DNA from: Candidatus Babelota bacterium
GTDB lineage: Bacteria > Babelota > Babeliae > Babelales > Vermiphilaceae
DNA length: 40,658 nucleotides
Reading direction: 5' to 3'
Assembly (NCBI GenBank): GCA_013287855.1
Contig: JABDCY010000008.1
Location: 1 to 40,658, forward strand
Below the pieces are notes generated by a model. It was given only the letters and a program-made list of their open reading frames with translations. It was not told the DNA's origin and ran no database searches. Shown here one piece after another: positions 17,314 through 26,224 of the stretch. The position numbers and the translations under genes were made by a program. Position 1 is the first letter of the stretch; each line of letters starts with the position of its first letter.

Positions 17314-17928
17314 ATGATTTCAAAAAAAATACACCTATTAAATTCCCTCTTGATCTGCAACCTGCTATTTTCATCCATAGCCCTCGCTAGCATAGATTTC
17401 GATTTGTATCTACATTTTGATAAGGAAAAATTTGCCGATCCCATGGCAAAAGTTTATAAACACTATTTTCCTGTAGAGGATAGAAAAATTGAAAGTTATG
17501 ATCAAACTACAAATCTTTATTGGATAATCAATGGTGCTCCAAAAGGAGGTAATAAACCATTAGTAAAACCTGAGATTATCAAAATTTCTGACCTCAGAGC
17601 TCGCATTATGGATTATTTGGAAGAAGAATATCCATATCTCTATCCTAATAAACTAAAACTAATTGCAGAAAAAGAAACCCCGGCCGGAAGAATTCAACTA
17701 GCTGACGATTATGTAATCCAGCAAACAAAAACTATATTCGTTCCCGAAGGCTCTCCCATACCACCATTGGGTCAAGGTGCTACCATCACAAAGCGCCAAC
17801 CTGTTACCGTTACCTGGGAAAACAACAAAACTGAAGAAGTATGGCCGCCGGGGGGAAAAGGATCCGATATTTATGAGCCCGCAGCTGACAATAAGAAAAT
17901 TCACATAATCGTCACAACGACGTATTAA
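17314..17928 (+). CDS. exported protein of unknown function
   Basis: A 204-residue protein. The frame is open upstream to 17263, but ATG 17314 is preceded by AAAAAGGACCTCAT and starts a signal peptide (to about Ala-Leu-Ala-Ser, residue 26). The mature part is rich in charged and aromatic residues and ends in what look like beta strands with proline-rich turns (SPIPPLGQGATITKRQPVTV, then VWPPGGKG). I recognise no family. It is the first of three rightward exported genes. Confidence 0.55.
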   Translation: MISKKIHLLNSLLICNLLFSSIALASIDFDLYLHFDKEKFADPMAKVYKHYFPVEDRKIESYDQTTNLYWIINGAPKGGNKPLVKPEIIKISDLRARIMDYLEEEYPYLYPNKLKLIAEKETPAGRIQLADDYVIQQTKTIFVPEGSPIPPLGQGATITKRQPVTVTWENNKTEEVWPPGGKGSDIYEPAADNKKIHIIVTTTY

Positions 17929-17974
17929 ATTCAAGGTTTGTAGTGGTTTGAAAATCATATGAATTATATTATTA

Positions 17975-18002
17975 TTGACTTTTAGTATTTTATTCCGATA
18001 AT
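17975..18002 (+). promoter_or_regulatory. sigma70-type promoter for the 18052 gene
   Basis: TTGACT (17975-17980), a 16-base spacer and GATAAT (17997-18002), about 50 bases before the start codon of 18052-19458. Good match to the vegetative consensus. Confidence 0.55.
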
Positions 18003-18051
18003 CTGAAAATAGAGATTATGAATAATTATATAATTTTAAAGGAGTAGTTGT

Positions 18052-19458
18052 ATGAAGAAATATGGAATATTAGGCCTGCTCATCAGTCTTTTGACGGTGC
18101 AGCAATCATGGGCTTTTTTGACACAAAAAGTTACCGAGCAAAGTTCCGATGCAGAAGTTGAAGGCAAGTGGACAGAAGTAACTGACCAACAAGCAGACTT
18201 GCAGAATGGGGTCATAAAACTGATTAATAGCTCACTTAAAGCTACTAGCAATGCTACAGAAGCGACAACAGCCGAACTGAGCAAAAAGGTGGCAACGCTT
18301 GGCGACCTAATTGAAGCATTAGACAAGCTTTCTGCTCGAGCAGCTCCAGAGAATAAACAGCAAGCTTTAGAAAAAAGCACAGAGTTACTTGAACTTGAAA
18401 AAGAAATAGGTTTAAAACTGATTAAACAACTACAAGCGCATCTTGCTGAGCTGCTTACGCCATTTGGCAGTTCAAAATTTAGTATCATTATTACCGATGC
18501 AGATACACGCAAAAGCGTTGCTGCAGCACTAACAAACATGAATGTTGTCATAGATAAAATGCAAAAAGGTTTTAAAGCTATTGAATTACGGGGTTTTGAG
18601 ACGACAGGGTCTACATGGGGTTCAATATTCTCGAGCATAGGTAAAGAAATATTAAAAACCGGTGCTGAAATTGCTGGCGATGCTATTAAGGATTGGAGAA
18701 CTGCTCCAAAGAAAGACAAAATTGCAGCAATCAGAACAATTGAAACTGCCAATGCAGGTATAGTTAAGAAAATGAACGAAGGTGCCGATGCGGTTGCAAG
18801 CGCTGTAAGTAAATTAAAAACAATATCGGATGATACAGCTCAAAACTTAAGGAAATTCTTTGAAGATCTTCAATCCGGTCAAGAACTTACGTTTGATGTA
18901 CTAGCAAAAGGTGCTGCTCTGATCAATGAAGCAATTCAAGAGCTAGCTAATAATATACTAACCGTTGATGATGGTGTTCTTGCATTTTTCGACAATCTTG
19001 GAAAATTACCCGAGGCAAAATCAGTTACTATCAAAGCCCAAGCTGAGGACAATTTAGCGAAGCAAAAACAACTCCTTACTGACTTAAAAACAAAAACTGA
19101 TGAAGCAGCAACCGCAATTGGAAAAGCTAAAACTAAATTTGCTAAAGTAGAAGGTGGTGAACCTGAGCGACCAACGGGACCAGAAAAGCCAACAGTAAAA
19201 CCAGGCACATTTTATATTGGATATACAGAGGGTCCAGATAAACCTGTCGCTGCTGCAAACCGTAAACCTGGACAATATTATCGTGATTATCCAAGTGGCA
19301 CAGAATGGAAACAGTTTGGTGGATTAATAACTTATCCAGAAAAACCTACGGGTGAAAAACCCCAAGCTTATACATCAACAGGCATTCTGATCACAAATCC
19401 AGTAGCTGGACAAACATACTATGATTTCGGCGGCAAGCCATTTATCTATCCAAGATAA
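18052..19458 (+). CDS. exported Ala/Lys-rich helical protein with a Tyr/Gly-rich tail
   Basis: A 468-residue protein of unknown function. Signal peptide to about residue 21 (Trp-Ala-Phe). Residues 25-370 are almost entirely helical and rich in Ala, Lys, Thr and Glu, suggesting long amphipathic helices or coiled coils. A proline-rich linker (PERPTGPEKPTVKPG) leads to a tail of repeated aromatic units: KPGTFYIGYTEGP, KPGQYYRDYPSG, and AGQTYYDFGGKPFIYP. The AAAGGAG site is ideal. The next gene has the same plan, so they are probably distant paralogues that face the outside of the cell. Confidence 0.6.
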   Translation: MKKYGILGLLISLLTVQQSWAFLTQKVTEQSSDAEVEGKWTEVTDQQADLQNGVIKLINSSLKATSNATEATTAELSKKVATLGDLIEALDKLSARAAPENKQQALEKSTELLELEKEIGLKLIKQLQAHLAELLTPFGSSKFSIIITDADTRKSVAAALTNMNVVIDKMQKGFKAIELRGFETTGSTWGSIFSSIGKEILKTGAEIAGDAIKDWRTAPKKDKIAAIRTIETANAGIVKKMNEGADAVASAVSKLKTISDDTAQNLRKFFEDLQSGQELTFDVLAKGAALINEAIQELANNILTVDDGVLAFFDNLGKLPEAKSVTIKAQAEDNLAKQKQLLTDLKTKTDEAATAIGKAKTKFAKVEGGEPERPTGPEKPTVKPGTFYIGYTEGPDKPVAAANRKPGQYYRDYPSGTEWKQFGGLITYPEKPTGEKPQAYTSTGILITNPVAGQTYYDFGGKPFIYPR

Positions 19459-19468
19459 AGTAAATACA

Positions 19469-19516
19469 AATAAAAACACACAGGATTGCAGATTGCAATC
19501 CTGTGTGTTTTTATTT
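19469..19516 (+). terminator. strong rho-independent terminator
   Basis: A 19-base perfect stem starting AAAAACACACAGGATTGCA with a three-base loop, ending in TTTTTATTTT. It separates the two exported helical-protein genes. Confidence 0.9.
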
Positions 19517-19646
19517 TGACCGCACTACAAAACTTCGATGAATGCCATAAACCTCTCATGATGGACTAAACAACATTCAATTGCTTTTCAGAAATTAATT
19601 TCTTTAAGCTAACAACTAGGATGTGCGTTAAAAAAGGATTAATCGT

Positions 19647-21017
19647 ATGAAAAAATCGCTAATACTGTTGTGGTTCCAACTGCTATGTCTCGTGCAACAA
19701 ATTTCGTCGATGTCAACTCCTAAACTGTCTATCGAAGAATCAGAGGAAGTGCTCAATCAAAAACTCCTTGAGAGCCAACAGGCAAAAGATGCACTATTTA
19801 TGAAAGCAAAAAAAACGGTTGATGGTTTGATTACTGCAGCTCAAACAGGCGCACAAACATTGACCGATGCGATAACTACTGCGCAAACAACCATAAAAAA
19901 TCAATTCGACGAAGTTGATACTACACGCCAAAACAATGTGGCACTTGAAAAATTAGTCGAAATTATCAATAAACTTAAAGAAATCGGCAGTACCTTTACC
20001 GGCCATGTGGCCCAACAAATTGAACAAATTTATAGACCAATCGCCTACTCCTCATTAATTCCTGATGCTGATATCAAAAAAAAGATGCAAACATTATTTG
20101 CTCCGATTGAGCAACTTATTGCGCGCTATAAAAAATCATTTCCCGTGACGCTTGAGCGATCAGTCGTTTCGCCCTCTTTGGCAGAGGTAGTACGAGAACC
20201 TGTGAAAGACGTAACACCAGCACGAGAAGTTGTACCGCTAACAAAAGCTGCGGATACTACAAAAGTGACGGCCACATTGCCAGCCCCAGAAACAAAAAAA
20301 GGAATTGCCGGCTTAGTTGATATTATTGCCAAAGAACCTGCAAAACCTTCGGAAGAACAACAAAAAATTCTTGAAAGAAAAAATGAAATGATTTTTGCCA
20401 TAAAGAGCAATTATCAATCCATCGAAAAACAACATCAAGCATTTAATGAGGCTGCTGAAGAATTGATGAATGCGTTGACTAAGTTACAATACATCGAACC
20501 TGAAACTGCAAACTTAGAAAAAACATTCAAAATGTTTACTGACCCAGCATATAGTCCTAGCCCCTTTGATAAAAAATTTGAAATATTATTAAAAGGATAT
20601 ACGGTTCTCGTTGAAGCACTCAACACCCTGGGTAATGCTATCCAATCTACAGATCAAGGCTTTGTAAATTTTATATCAATATTGTCAGCAGGCAAACCAA
20701 CTTCAAAAATAACAGAATTTGAAGCCACCGTGACCGATCTAGCGCAAGCTATCAAAAATCTTGGCATAACTCTCGAAACACATGCGCAAACCATCAAAGA
20801 TGCAAAGAAAAAATCTTTAAAACAGCAACAACTGACAACGGCACCACAAAAACCTGAAGCACCTTTGCAACCGCCACAACAAAAATTATATGGCACCACA
20901 ACGGGAGAATATGTTACGGCAGAGCAACGAAATACCGAACAAATGTATTATGATTATGATCTAAATAGTTGGGTGAAATATGACGCTAGCACACGTCAGT
21001 GGGCTAAGTATCCGTAA
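19647..21017 (+). CDS. exported helical protein with Tyr-rich tail, related to 18052
   Basis: A 456-residue protein with a signal peptide (to about residue 21), a long helical body and a proline/glutamine linker (PQKPEAPLQPPQQK). The tail is QMYYDYDLNSWVKYDAST and RQWAKYP, resembling the aromatic units of 18052-19458. The body has a similar motif in both proteins (TVDDGVLAFFDNLGKLPEAK in the first, STDQGFVNFISILSAGKPTS here), which supports shared ancestry. Function unknown; structural or adhesin-like roles are possible. AAAAAGGA precedes the start. It converges with the outer-membrane protein gene. Confidence 0.6.
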   Translation: MKKSLILLWFQLLCLVQQISSMSTPKLSIEESEEVLNQKLLESQQAKDALFMKAKKTVDGLITAAQTGAQTLTDAITTAQTTIKNQFDEVDTTRQNNVALEKLVEIINKLKEIGSTFTGHVAQQIEQIYRPIAYSSLIPDADIKKKMQTLFAPIEQLIARYKKSFPVTLERSVVSPSLAEVVREPVKDVTPAREVVPLTKAADTTKVTATLPAPETKKGIAGLVDIIAKEPAKPSEEQQKILERKNEMIFAIKSNYQSIEKQHQAFNEAAEELMNALTKLQYIEPETANLEKTFKMFTDPAYSPSPFDKKFEILLKGYTVLVEALNTLGNAIQSTDQGFVNFISILSAGKPTSKITEFEATVTDLAQAIKNLGITLETHAQTIKDAKKKSLKQQQLTTAPQKPEAPLQPPQQKLYGTTTGEYVTAEQRNTEQMYYDYDLNSWVKYDASTRQWAKYP

Positions 21018-21021
21018 TTCA

Positions 21022-22095
21022 TTAAAATGCAACACTCAGCGTCACATACGGACCGGCCAACGCAAAATTGCTGATATTTCTTTGGAATGTCCGTGCAAAG
21101 ATACCAACACTTGCATCGCCAACGGGAACCATGTCAACTTCACTGCCCACATCAATTGATTGTAGTGCACTCAGATATATTTGCGCTTGATAACCAACTT
21201 CAAGCGCGCATAAAAACCATCCACACCATGAGCTAAAATTATACGAAAGACCAAGCTTTTCTTCAAAAGCTGGCACGAGAGCAGATCTATTTTGTACCCC
21301 GGCATTCTGGCCGTTAGGGTTAGGCAGTCCAAGAGCTGTTAGCAATGGCGATGTAGAAACATAATGGGTATTATTCTTCATCCTTCCTGCAAGCAGTGCT
21401 GCTTGAGTTTTACCGGTGAGATATAGTTCGCAGAAAAGCTTGTATATGAATTCTACACCAACTTCAGGACCAGCGCCGATAAATTGAAGAGGCGTTGTGA
21501 TAGTGCGTGTGATGGTTCCTGCAGGATTAGTAAAAAATGAAGCGCGATCTTCTTGAATACGGGCAACATCAACACCACACAACAGATTAACTGCTAAATA
21601 ATCGCTCACACAAATCAATTGTCCAATGTCAACAGAAGCCTCGTCAAATCGAATACAGACATTGCCGGCGACTTGGCCATAGGGCGCTGCATCGGGACCA
21701 ATTTCAAAAAATGGTCCAACCAAATTTTGAGTACCAACTTGTTGCACAGCAGAAATTGATGATTGGAAATGTTCCCAATGCACAACGACATTGGTGCCAC
21801 AATCGCCAATCCATCCGCGACCGCCAATGTCAAAACCGAAACGATATTTTGGACACACATCAAAAACATTCCAATTTGGTGACTGAAGCGGCAATGGTAT
21901 AGCTTCTACCGCATAATGCATATTGCTCGCCGTTGGCTGCACAACAAGGGCACTAAAATACAATTCCCATGTTTCACATGGGCTACATGCCCGTACAGCA
22001 GATGATTCACCATTTTCCGGCAAGCGCGCAGACCAAGCATGAATATTTGTGATCGTTAAAAGAAAGATAGGCACTGCAAATTTAAGGCTCTTCAT
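21022..22095 (-). CDS. outer-membrane beta-barrel protein (Lpg1974/Legionella OMP-like)
   Basis: A 357-residue exported protein. Signal peptide MKSLKFAVPIFLLTITNIHA. The mature part alternates hydrophobic strands and turns and ends in Ala-Phe, as outer-membrane barrels do. Its pattern fits the Lpg1974 pore-forming family: the strand WELYFSALVVQP, then CPKYRFGFDIGGRGWIGD, GAGPEVGVEFIYKLFCELYL, LGLSYNFSSWCGWFLCALEVGYQAQ, and the final GPYVTLSVAF. Several cysteines are unusual for a barrel and could crosslink, as in chlamydial and Legionella major porins. ATG 22095 is preferred over an upstream TTG because GGGAG lies 8 bases before it. Confidence 0.6.
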   Translation of the reverse strand: MKSLKFAVPIFLLTITNIHAWSARLPENGESSAVRACSPCETWELYFSALVVQPTASNMHYAVEAIPLPLQSPNWNVFDVCPKYRFGFDIGGRGWIGDCGTNVVVHWEHFQSSISAVQQVGTQNLVGPFFEIGPDAAPYGQVAGNVCIRFDEASVDIGQLICVSDYLAVNLLCGVDVARIQEDRASFFTNPAGTITRTITTPLQFIGAGPEVGVEFIYKLFCELYLTGKTQAALLAGRMKNNTHYVSTSPLLTALGLPNPNGQNAGVQNRSALVPAFEEKLGLSYNFSSWCGWFLCALEVGYQAQIYLSALQSIDVGSEVDMVPVGDASVGIFARTFQRNISNFALAGPYVTLSVAF

Positions 22096-22239
22096 TTCTA
22101 TTTCTCCCAAAAAGTTTCAATTTCTATTCTTGCTTCTTCTAAAAATTCTTTCAAAAATTAATGAAGCGATCATAAAAAATAATGATCGCTTCTGTCAATA
22201 ACGCACATGTTTTACGTTGTTGGTACTGAATTGCCATAT

Positions 22240-22737
22240 TCACGGAGACATGTTGTAAAAAAAGCAATACGCCAAAAATGCACACGTGCCGGAATACACA
22301 AAATATCTATTAACTTTTTCTTGAACACTGCGATCATCAAACAAGTTTGTTAATGCTTGCGCATGCTTTTCGATTTCACTACTTCTTGGATGTTGCTTGT
22401 CCCAGGTGACTTTGATATTACTGTAAACGAGATCATACTCACGATCTCTCCATTGCATCACTTTTGCGCCCATTTCTTCCAAAAGTTTATAGAGCCGGTC
22501 AAATTCTGAATGTTGAGCAGTTAATTCTTTCTGCGCAGTATAGGTAAAATAGGATCCTAATAATGCAGCAGCTAATGCGGCACATCCCACACCTCCCATA
22601 CACAAGGATGCGAATTTGTTGTGGTTCACTTGAGGAATGGAATTTTGAAAATTTCTCTGAGCAGTGATCTGATTACTTGCAAACAATAACAAGATATTAC
22701 AAACGTACAAGGTGCGATATCGTGCTGAAATTGCCAT
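22240..22737 (-). CDS. membrane protein with coiled-coil middle, unknown function
   Basis: A 165-residue protein. An AAAGGAA site about 9 bases before ATG 22737 decides the start. The N-terminus is a signal peptide or membrane segment (LYVCNILLLFASNQITA). A second hydrophobic segment is SLCMGGVGCAALAAALLGSYF, and a third is at the C-terminus (CAFLAYCFFY). Between the last two is a charged helical part. No family recognised. Confidence 0.5.
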   Translation of the reverse strand: MAISARYRTLYVCNILLLFASNQITAQRNFQNSIPQVNHNKFASLCMGGVGCAALAAALLGSYFTYTAQKELTAQHSEFDRLYKLLEEMGAKVMQWRDREYDLVYSNIKVTWDKQHPRSSEIEKHAQALTNLFDDRSVQEKVNRYFVYSGTCAFLAYCFFYNMSP

Positions 22738-22760
22738 AAGCTTATTCCTTTTATTATACA

Positions 22761-23306
22761 TTAATTACGAACATACCGTGTTTCTATCATGCCCTGAGAT
22801 AAATTTTTGCTATTTACTTCCCGCATGCCATGCAAGACATGTTTTGGCAATGCTATGCCTTCATGAAGCTCTTTTGGAATTATCGTAATGATGCATTCGT
22901 CAATGAGGTCATGGTCTTTAAATGATGCTACAAGTTCCGCTCCACCAAGCAACCAAACGCGCTTGATGGTGGCATCATTTTTAAGGATTTGTAAGAACTC
23001 TTTTATACTTGATACAAATGTTACATCGCTGCGCGTTGTTGTCATTGGCTCACGGGTAAATACATACATGTGTCTGCCGCCATACGGCAAATCCGCCACA
23101 ATGCCGGCATCAATAAATGACAGTGTCTGCTTGAATGTTGTGCTGCCTTGTGCAATAACATCAATGCTGTTAAGGAAATCCTCAAACCCGCCATCACATT
23201 CTGTTTCTGGTCCTGGCAACCAGTCAACGCCACCGTGTTTGTCAGCAATAAAGCCATCTGTGCTCGTTGCTATATAAAGTATGATATACGCCATTGTTAC
23301 TTTCAT
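22761..23306 (-). CDS. RibD C-terminal/dihydrofolate-reductase-like protein
   Basis: A 181-residue protein with the fold shared by DHFR and the reductase domain of RibD, of the YyaP/YwjB kind. Landmarks are YIATSTDGFIADKHGGVDWL at the start, AQGSTTFKQ, and the nucleotide-binding VWLLGGAELVASF, followed by DECIITIIP. Such proteins bind NAD(P)H, but the substrate is usually unknown; true folate reductase activity should not be assumed. ATG 23306 and 23294 are both possible starts; the family usually begins close to the second. Confidence 0.8.
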   Translation of the reverse strand: MKVTMAYIILYIATSTDGFIADKHGGVDWLPGPETECDGGFEDFLNSIDVIAQGSTTFKQTLSFIDAGIVADLPYGGRHMYVFTREPMTTTRSDVTFVSSIKEFLQILKNDATIKRVWLLGGAELVASFKDHDLIDECIITIIPKELHEGIALPKHVLHGMREVNSKNLSQGMIETRYVRN

Positions 23307-23345
23307 TTCGTTAAACTCATATACTATGCCTACTATAATAAATTA

Positions 23346-23367
23346 TCCCCTGAATTTCTCCAGGGGA
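23346..23367 (-). terminator. terminator of the TCCCCTGG family
   Basis: TCCCCTG, eight-base loop, CAGGGGA. Read leftward it follows the small membrane-protein gene at 23413-23616. The sequence resembles the terminators at 31973, 35046 and 37919. Confidence 0.6.
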
Positions 23368-23412
23368 CATTGTACTTTTCACACACACGAATAATGCAGC
23401 AACTTTTGTTTG

Positions 23413-23616
23413 TTATTGTTCTTTCCACATATCCTTCCATGCCTGTAAATGTCTGACAATGGGGCATGAAATACCGCCAATATAGATCAGCGCTACAATA
23501 ATCAACGAGCTGACATAGAGATTTACATCATGCTTTATGCTATAAAGAAGCGTGTAGACAAGTGCATACCATGCACCAATTTCGACAAAACCAAGTATCC
23601 GATCTTTTATCTTCAT
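23413..23616 (-). CDS. small two-helix membrane protein
   Basis: A 67-residue protein with two hydrophobic helices (GFVEIGAWYALVYTLLYSI and LYVSSLIIVALIYIGGI) and a charged C-terminus. The start has a strong AAGGAG site (AAGGAGAGCGT). Function unknown. It lies 45 bases downstream of the cupin gene on the same strand. Confidence 0.6.
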   Translation of the reverse strand: MKIKDRILGFVEIGAWYALVYTLLYSIKHDVNLYVSSLIIVALIYIGGISCPIVRHLQAWKDMWKEQ

Positions 23617-23661
23617 ACGCTCTCCTTAAAGATTAAAATAATAAGGTTTTCTAAGCGATCG

Positions 23662-24024
23662 TCATATTTTTTCTGGATTTTTGACCGTTTTGTCAGATTT
23701 GACATCACCTGTATTTACCGTTTCTTTTGGCTCAAGCAATAAAATATGGGCTTCTTCGCGAGCATACGGGCAATGTTGAACTCCCTTAGGCACGATAAAA
23801 AATTCTCCTTCTTTGATAGTGACTTCGCGATCGGGAAGCTTAATATTCAATTGCCCCTTGATAACCTGAAAATATTCGTCAGTATTTTCGTGATTATGCC
23901 AAACGAATTCACCTTTGGCCTTAAAAATTTTTACGTGATAATCATTGATTTCGCCCACAATGCGCGGTGCCCAATATTCATTAAATAGTGCAAATTTTGC
24001 TTTGATGTTAACAACGTTATTCAT
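23662..24024 (-). CDS. cupin-domain protein
   Basis: A 120-residue single-domain cupin. The first cupin motif is present as G38, H43, H45, E50 and G57 (KGEFVWHNHENTDEYFQVIKG), and the second as GEFFIVPKGVQHCPYA with His84. These residues bind a metal, often Fe, Mn or Zn. The C-terminal 15 residues are polar. The substrate cannot be told; small cupins of this kind are often sugar or small-molecule isomerases or dioxygenases. An AAAGG site precedes the ATG. Probably co-transcribed with the small membrane protein downstream. Confidence 0.85.
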   Translation of the reverse strand: MNNVVNIKAKFALFNEYWAPRIVGEINDYHVKIFKAKGEFVWHNHENTDEYFQVIKGQLNIKLPDREVTIKEGEFFIVPKGVQHCPYAREEAHILLLEPKETVNTGDVKSDKTVKNPEKI

Positions 24025-24190
24025 TTTTTAACCTTTCTCTATTTAGATATTTCCGATATTTTTACCCGCCCCCATGCAATTACATATTAGAAACTATTTA
24101 TAGCAATGCCAAATCCTGCTGCTATTGCATAATTGAAATAATCATGTATATTTGTAGATAGAATACTAATTTCAATAGGAAAGGCTTTCT

Positions 24191-24631
24191 ATGACAATTC
24201 ATAAGTTATCAAAATTGTTTCTTATCATTTCTTTCTTAGGCTCGGGCACTTTTCGTTGTAACTCTCAACAGTTGCACCTCGTGCGTAATGATGACATGAG
24301 CCAGAAAAGAAACGCAATAATCTACGAAGAGCAAAATTCAGGTGAAGTCTATTTGCTTAATGAAGGAAGTAAATGGAAATCAAATAATAATGATGTTGGC
24401 ATTACATCATCTTATAAAGGCGAAAATTATCTGTCCAACATTTTACATTATGCTGATCATCAAAAATATCCCAAACATTTAACGCTGCGAGCAACATCCG
24501 TGATAAATATTTATCACGACGAATTTGCAAATATCTCCAGCAACCCTAATTGGGTCATGTATGAACAACATCCAAAAATGAAAATCGACAATGCTGTTCT
24601 ACTATTTGCTATCCGTCCTGAGCAACGATAA
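24191..24631 (+). CDS. exported protein of unknown function
   Basis: A 146-residue protein with a hydrophobic N-terminus (LFLIISFLGSGTFRC), which could be a signal peptide or, with the Cys at residue 23, a poor lipobox. The mature part is polar, with probable beta strands. No family recognised. AGGAAAGG lies before the start. A strong terminator follows. Confidence 0.5.
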   Translation: MTIHKLSKLFLIISFLGSGTFRCNSQQLHLVRNDDMSQKRNAIIYEEQNSGEVYLLNEGSKWKSNNNDVGITSSYKGENYLSNILHYADHQKYPKHLTLRATSVINIYHDEFANISSNPNWVMYEQHPKMKIDNAVLLFAIRPEQR

Positions 24632-24666
24632 ATATTCTTCAAAAAAATATAGACAATTTTCATCAC

Positions 24667-24705
24667 CATAAAAGTCCGCTTTTTTTAGCGGACTTTTATC
24701 TTTTA
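24667..24705. terminator. bidirectional terminator
   Basis: AAAAGTCCGCT and AGCGGACTTTT form an 11-base stem, with T-rich loop and flanks. It lies between convergent genes 24191-24631 and 24724-25176 and can serve both. Confidence 0.9.
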
Positions 24706-24723
24706 CATTTAGTCGATTTATTT

Positions 24724-25176
24724 TTATCGTTTCCAATGCTGGACTTCTACAATATTACCTTCAGGATCTTGGCAATACACAAACGTTAATTCACCGACGC
24801 CTTGAACTGTTGTTTTCACTATTTTGCCGAGCAATCTTCCATCATGCGCAAGAATTTGTTTTACCGTCATTTCTACATCTGGAACAGCAAACGCGATATG
24901 GCCAAATCCCTTGCGATTTGCAATTTGGGGTAAATTATCTTCCATATGAGCAAACGAATAAATCTCGAGCGTTGGACCCTTTTCTCCAAATCCTGGCAAT
25001 CGTAAGTGCATGCCCTCAAGTTTTGCATCGAGTACACCCGTTCCATCGGATAACCATGTACCCGATTGTTGTCGCTGGGGGGGAACTTCCTGGCAGTTAA
25101 AGACATTTTTATAAAATGAAACGAGTAATTTCCAATCTTGAGCGATGATATTTGTGTGCGAGTAGATTATTTCCAT
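24724..25176 (-). CDS. VOC (glyoxalase/bleomycin-resistance) family protein
   Basis: A 150-residue protein of the vicinal-oxygen-chelate superfamily. It has two beta-alpha-beta-beta-beta modules: YSHTNIIAQDWKLLVSFYKNVF at the start and GFGHIAFAVPDVEMTVKQIL in the second half, ending FVYCQDPEGNIVEVQHW. His7, His93 region and the final Glu (IVEVQ) are where metal ligands usually sit. The reaction is unknown; members include glyoxalases, dioxygenases and resistance proteins. GAAGGTCC lies before the ATG. Confidence 0.85.
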   Translation of the reverse strand: MEIIYSHTNIIAQDWKLLVSFYKNVFNCQEVPPQRQQSGTWLSDGTGVLDAKLEGMHLRLPGFGEKGPTLEIYSFAHMEDNLPQIANRKGFGHIAFAVPDVEMTVKQILAHDGRLLGKIVKTTVQGVGELTFVYCQDPEGNIVEVQHWKR

Positions 25177-25386
25177 GGACCTTCCTTCGTAAAAACATAA
25201 ATTTTCCCTTAATATCCCCTAATTTGATCTAATTAATAATCTTCTTTAAATTCGTCACGTTAATTTTATGCCATCCTAACAATTTGTTAAATGGAAATTT
25301 GGGAATAGAACTCAAGCCTTAGTTGGTAATACCTCCGTATAGAAATTTACTTTAGGCATTAATAATTATTTGATATTCTTAACTGT

Positions 25387-26172
25387 ATGAAAAGATCATC
25401 AAAACCATATATGGCTCATACAGATGGACCACTCTTAGATAAAGTTAAGGTTTCTTTTTCTCCTGAGACCAATATACATCAATATCCTTTTTCGTTAGAA
25501 ATAATCAAAAATTTAAAGGAAATTGAATTTCCAACACAAGTAACCTTTTTTATTGGTGAAAATGGCACCGGCAAATCGACCATTCTTGAAACTATCGCCA
25601 ACAAAGCTGGATTTGGCGCAGAAGGTGGCAGTAAAAATATTAATTTTAAAACATCAGAAGAAAAAACCTATTCAGGAACTCAGCAACTTGCCGATCATGT
25701 AACGCTTTCCTGGCGCATGAAACCACAGAATGGTTATTTCTTTCGAGCAGAAAGTTTTTTTAATGTTGCTAATTATATTGATTATCTAGAACGTGAATGT
25801 GGTGGAAATGCCTATGCCTCTTATGGCGGAAAATCGTTGCATGCACAATCGCACGGAGAAAGCTTTCTCTCATTCTTTCAACACCGTTTAGGTTCTCATG
25901 GATTTTTTATATTCGATGAACCAGAAGCAGCACTTTCGCCACAACGCCAATTGGCATTATTGGCTATTATGCATAATGCATGCAAGAACCCTTCTGTTCA
26001 ATTTATCATCGCTACACACTCACCACTACTACTGGCTTACCCACATGCAACCATCTATTCATGCGATTCAAACTTGACCCGTATTTCGTATACCGATACA
26101 GAACATTATAAAATAACTAAACAATTTTTAGACAATCCTCATCGCTTTTTGCATCACCTATTTAAAGACTAG
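25387..26172 (+). CDS. AAA/ABC-type ATPase (COG3910-like)
   Basis: A 261-residue soluble ATPase. The Walker A is GENGTGKST (57-65). The signature region is SHGESFLSFFQHRL, the Walker B is FFIFDEPEAALSPQ, and the H-loop is IIATHSPLLL. It has the ABC/SMC-like head without membrane parts, as in the small predicted ATPase family COG3910. There is no clear ribosome-binding site, so the ATG at 25411 is a possible start. The biological role is unknown; no partner gene is next to it. Confidence 0.85.
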   Translation: MKRSSKPYMAHTDGPLLDKVKVSFSPETNIHQYPFSLEIIKNLKEIEFPTQVTFFIGENGTGKSTILETIANKAGFGAEGGSKNINFKTSEEKTYSGTQQLADHVTLSWRMKPQNGYFFRAESFFNVANYIDYLERECGGNAYASYGGKSLHAQSHGESFLSFFQHRLGSHGFFIFDEPEAALSPQRQLALLAIMHNACKNPSVQFIIATHSPLLLAYPHATIYSCDSNLTRISYTDTEHYKITKQFLDNPHRFLHHLFKD

Positions 26173-26224
26173 CTCCAGAAACTCTTCGCATTCTTACTTA
26201 GGACTTTTATCATATTTGGCTCTT

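Noticed and set aside
18036-18752. A 238-codon minus-strand frame
   Set aside because: It is antisense to a clear exported gene with a promoter and ribosome-binding site, and its Ser/Val-rich composition is what antisense of an Ala/Lys/Thr-rich gene gives.
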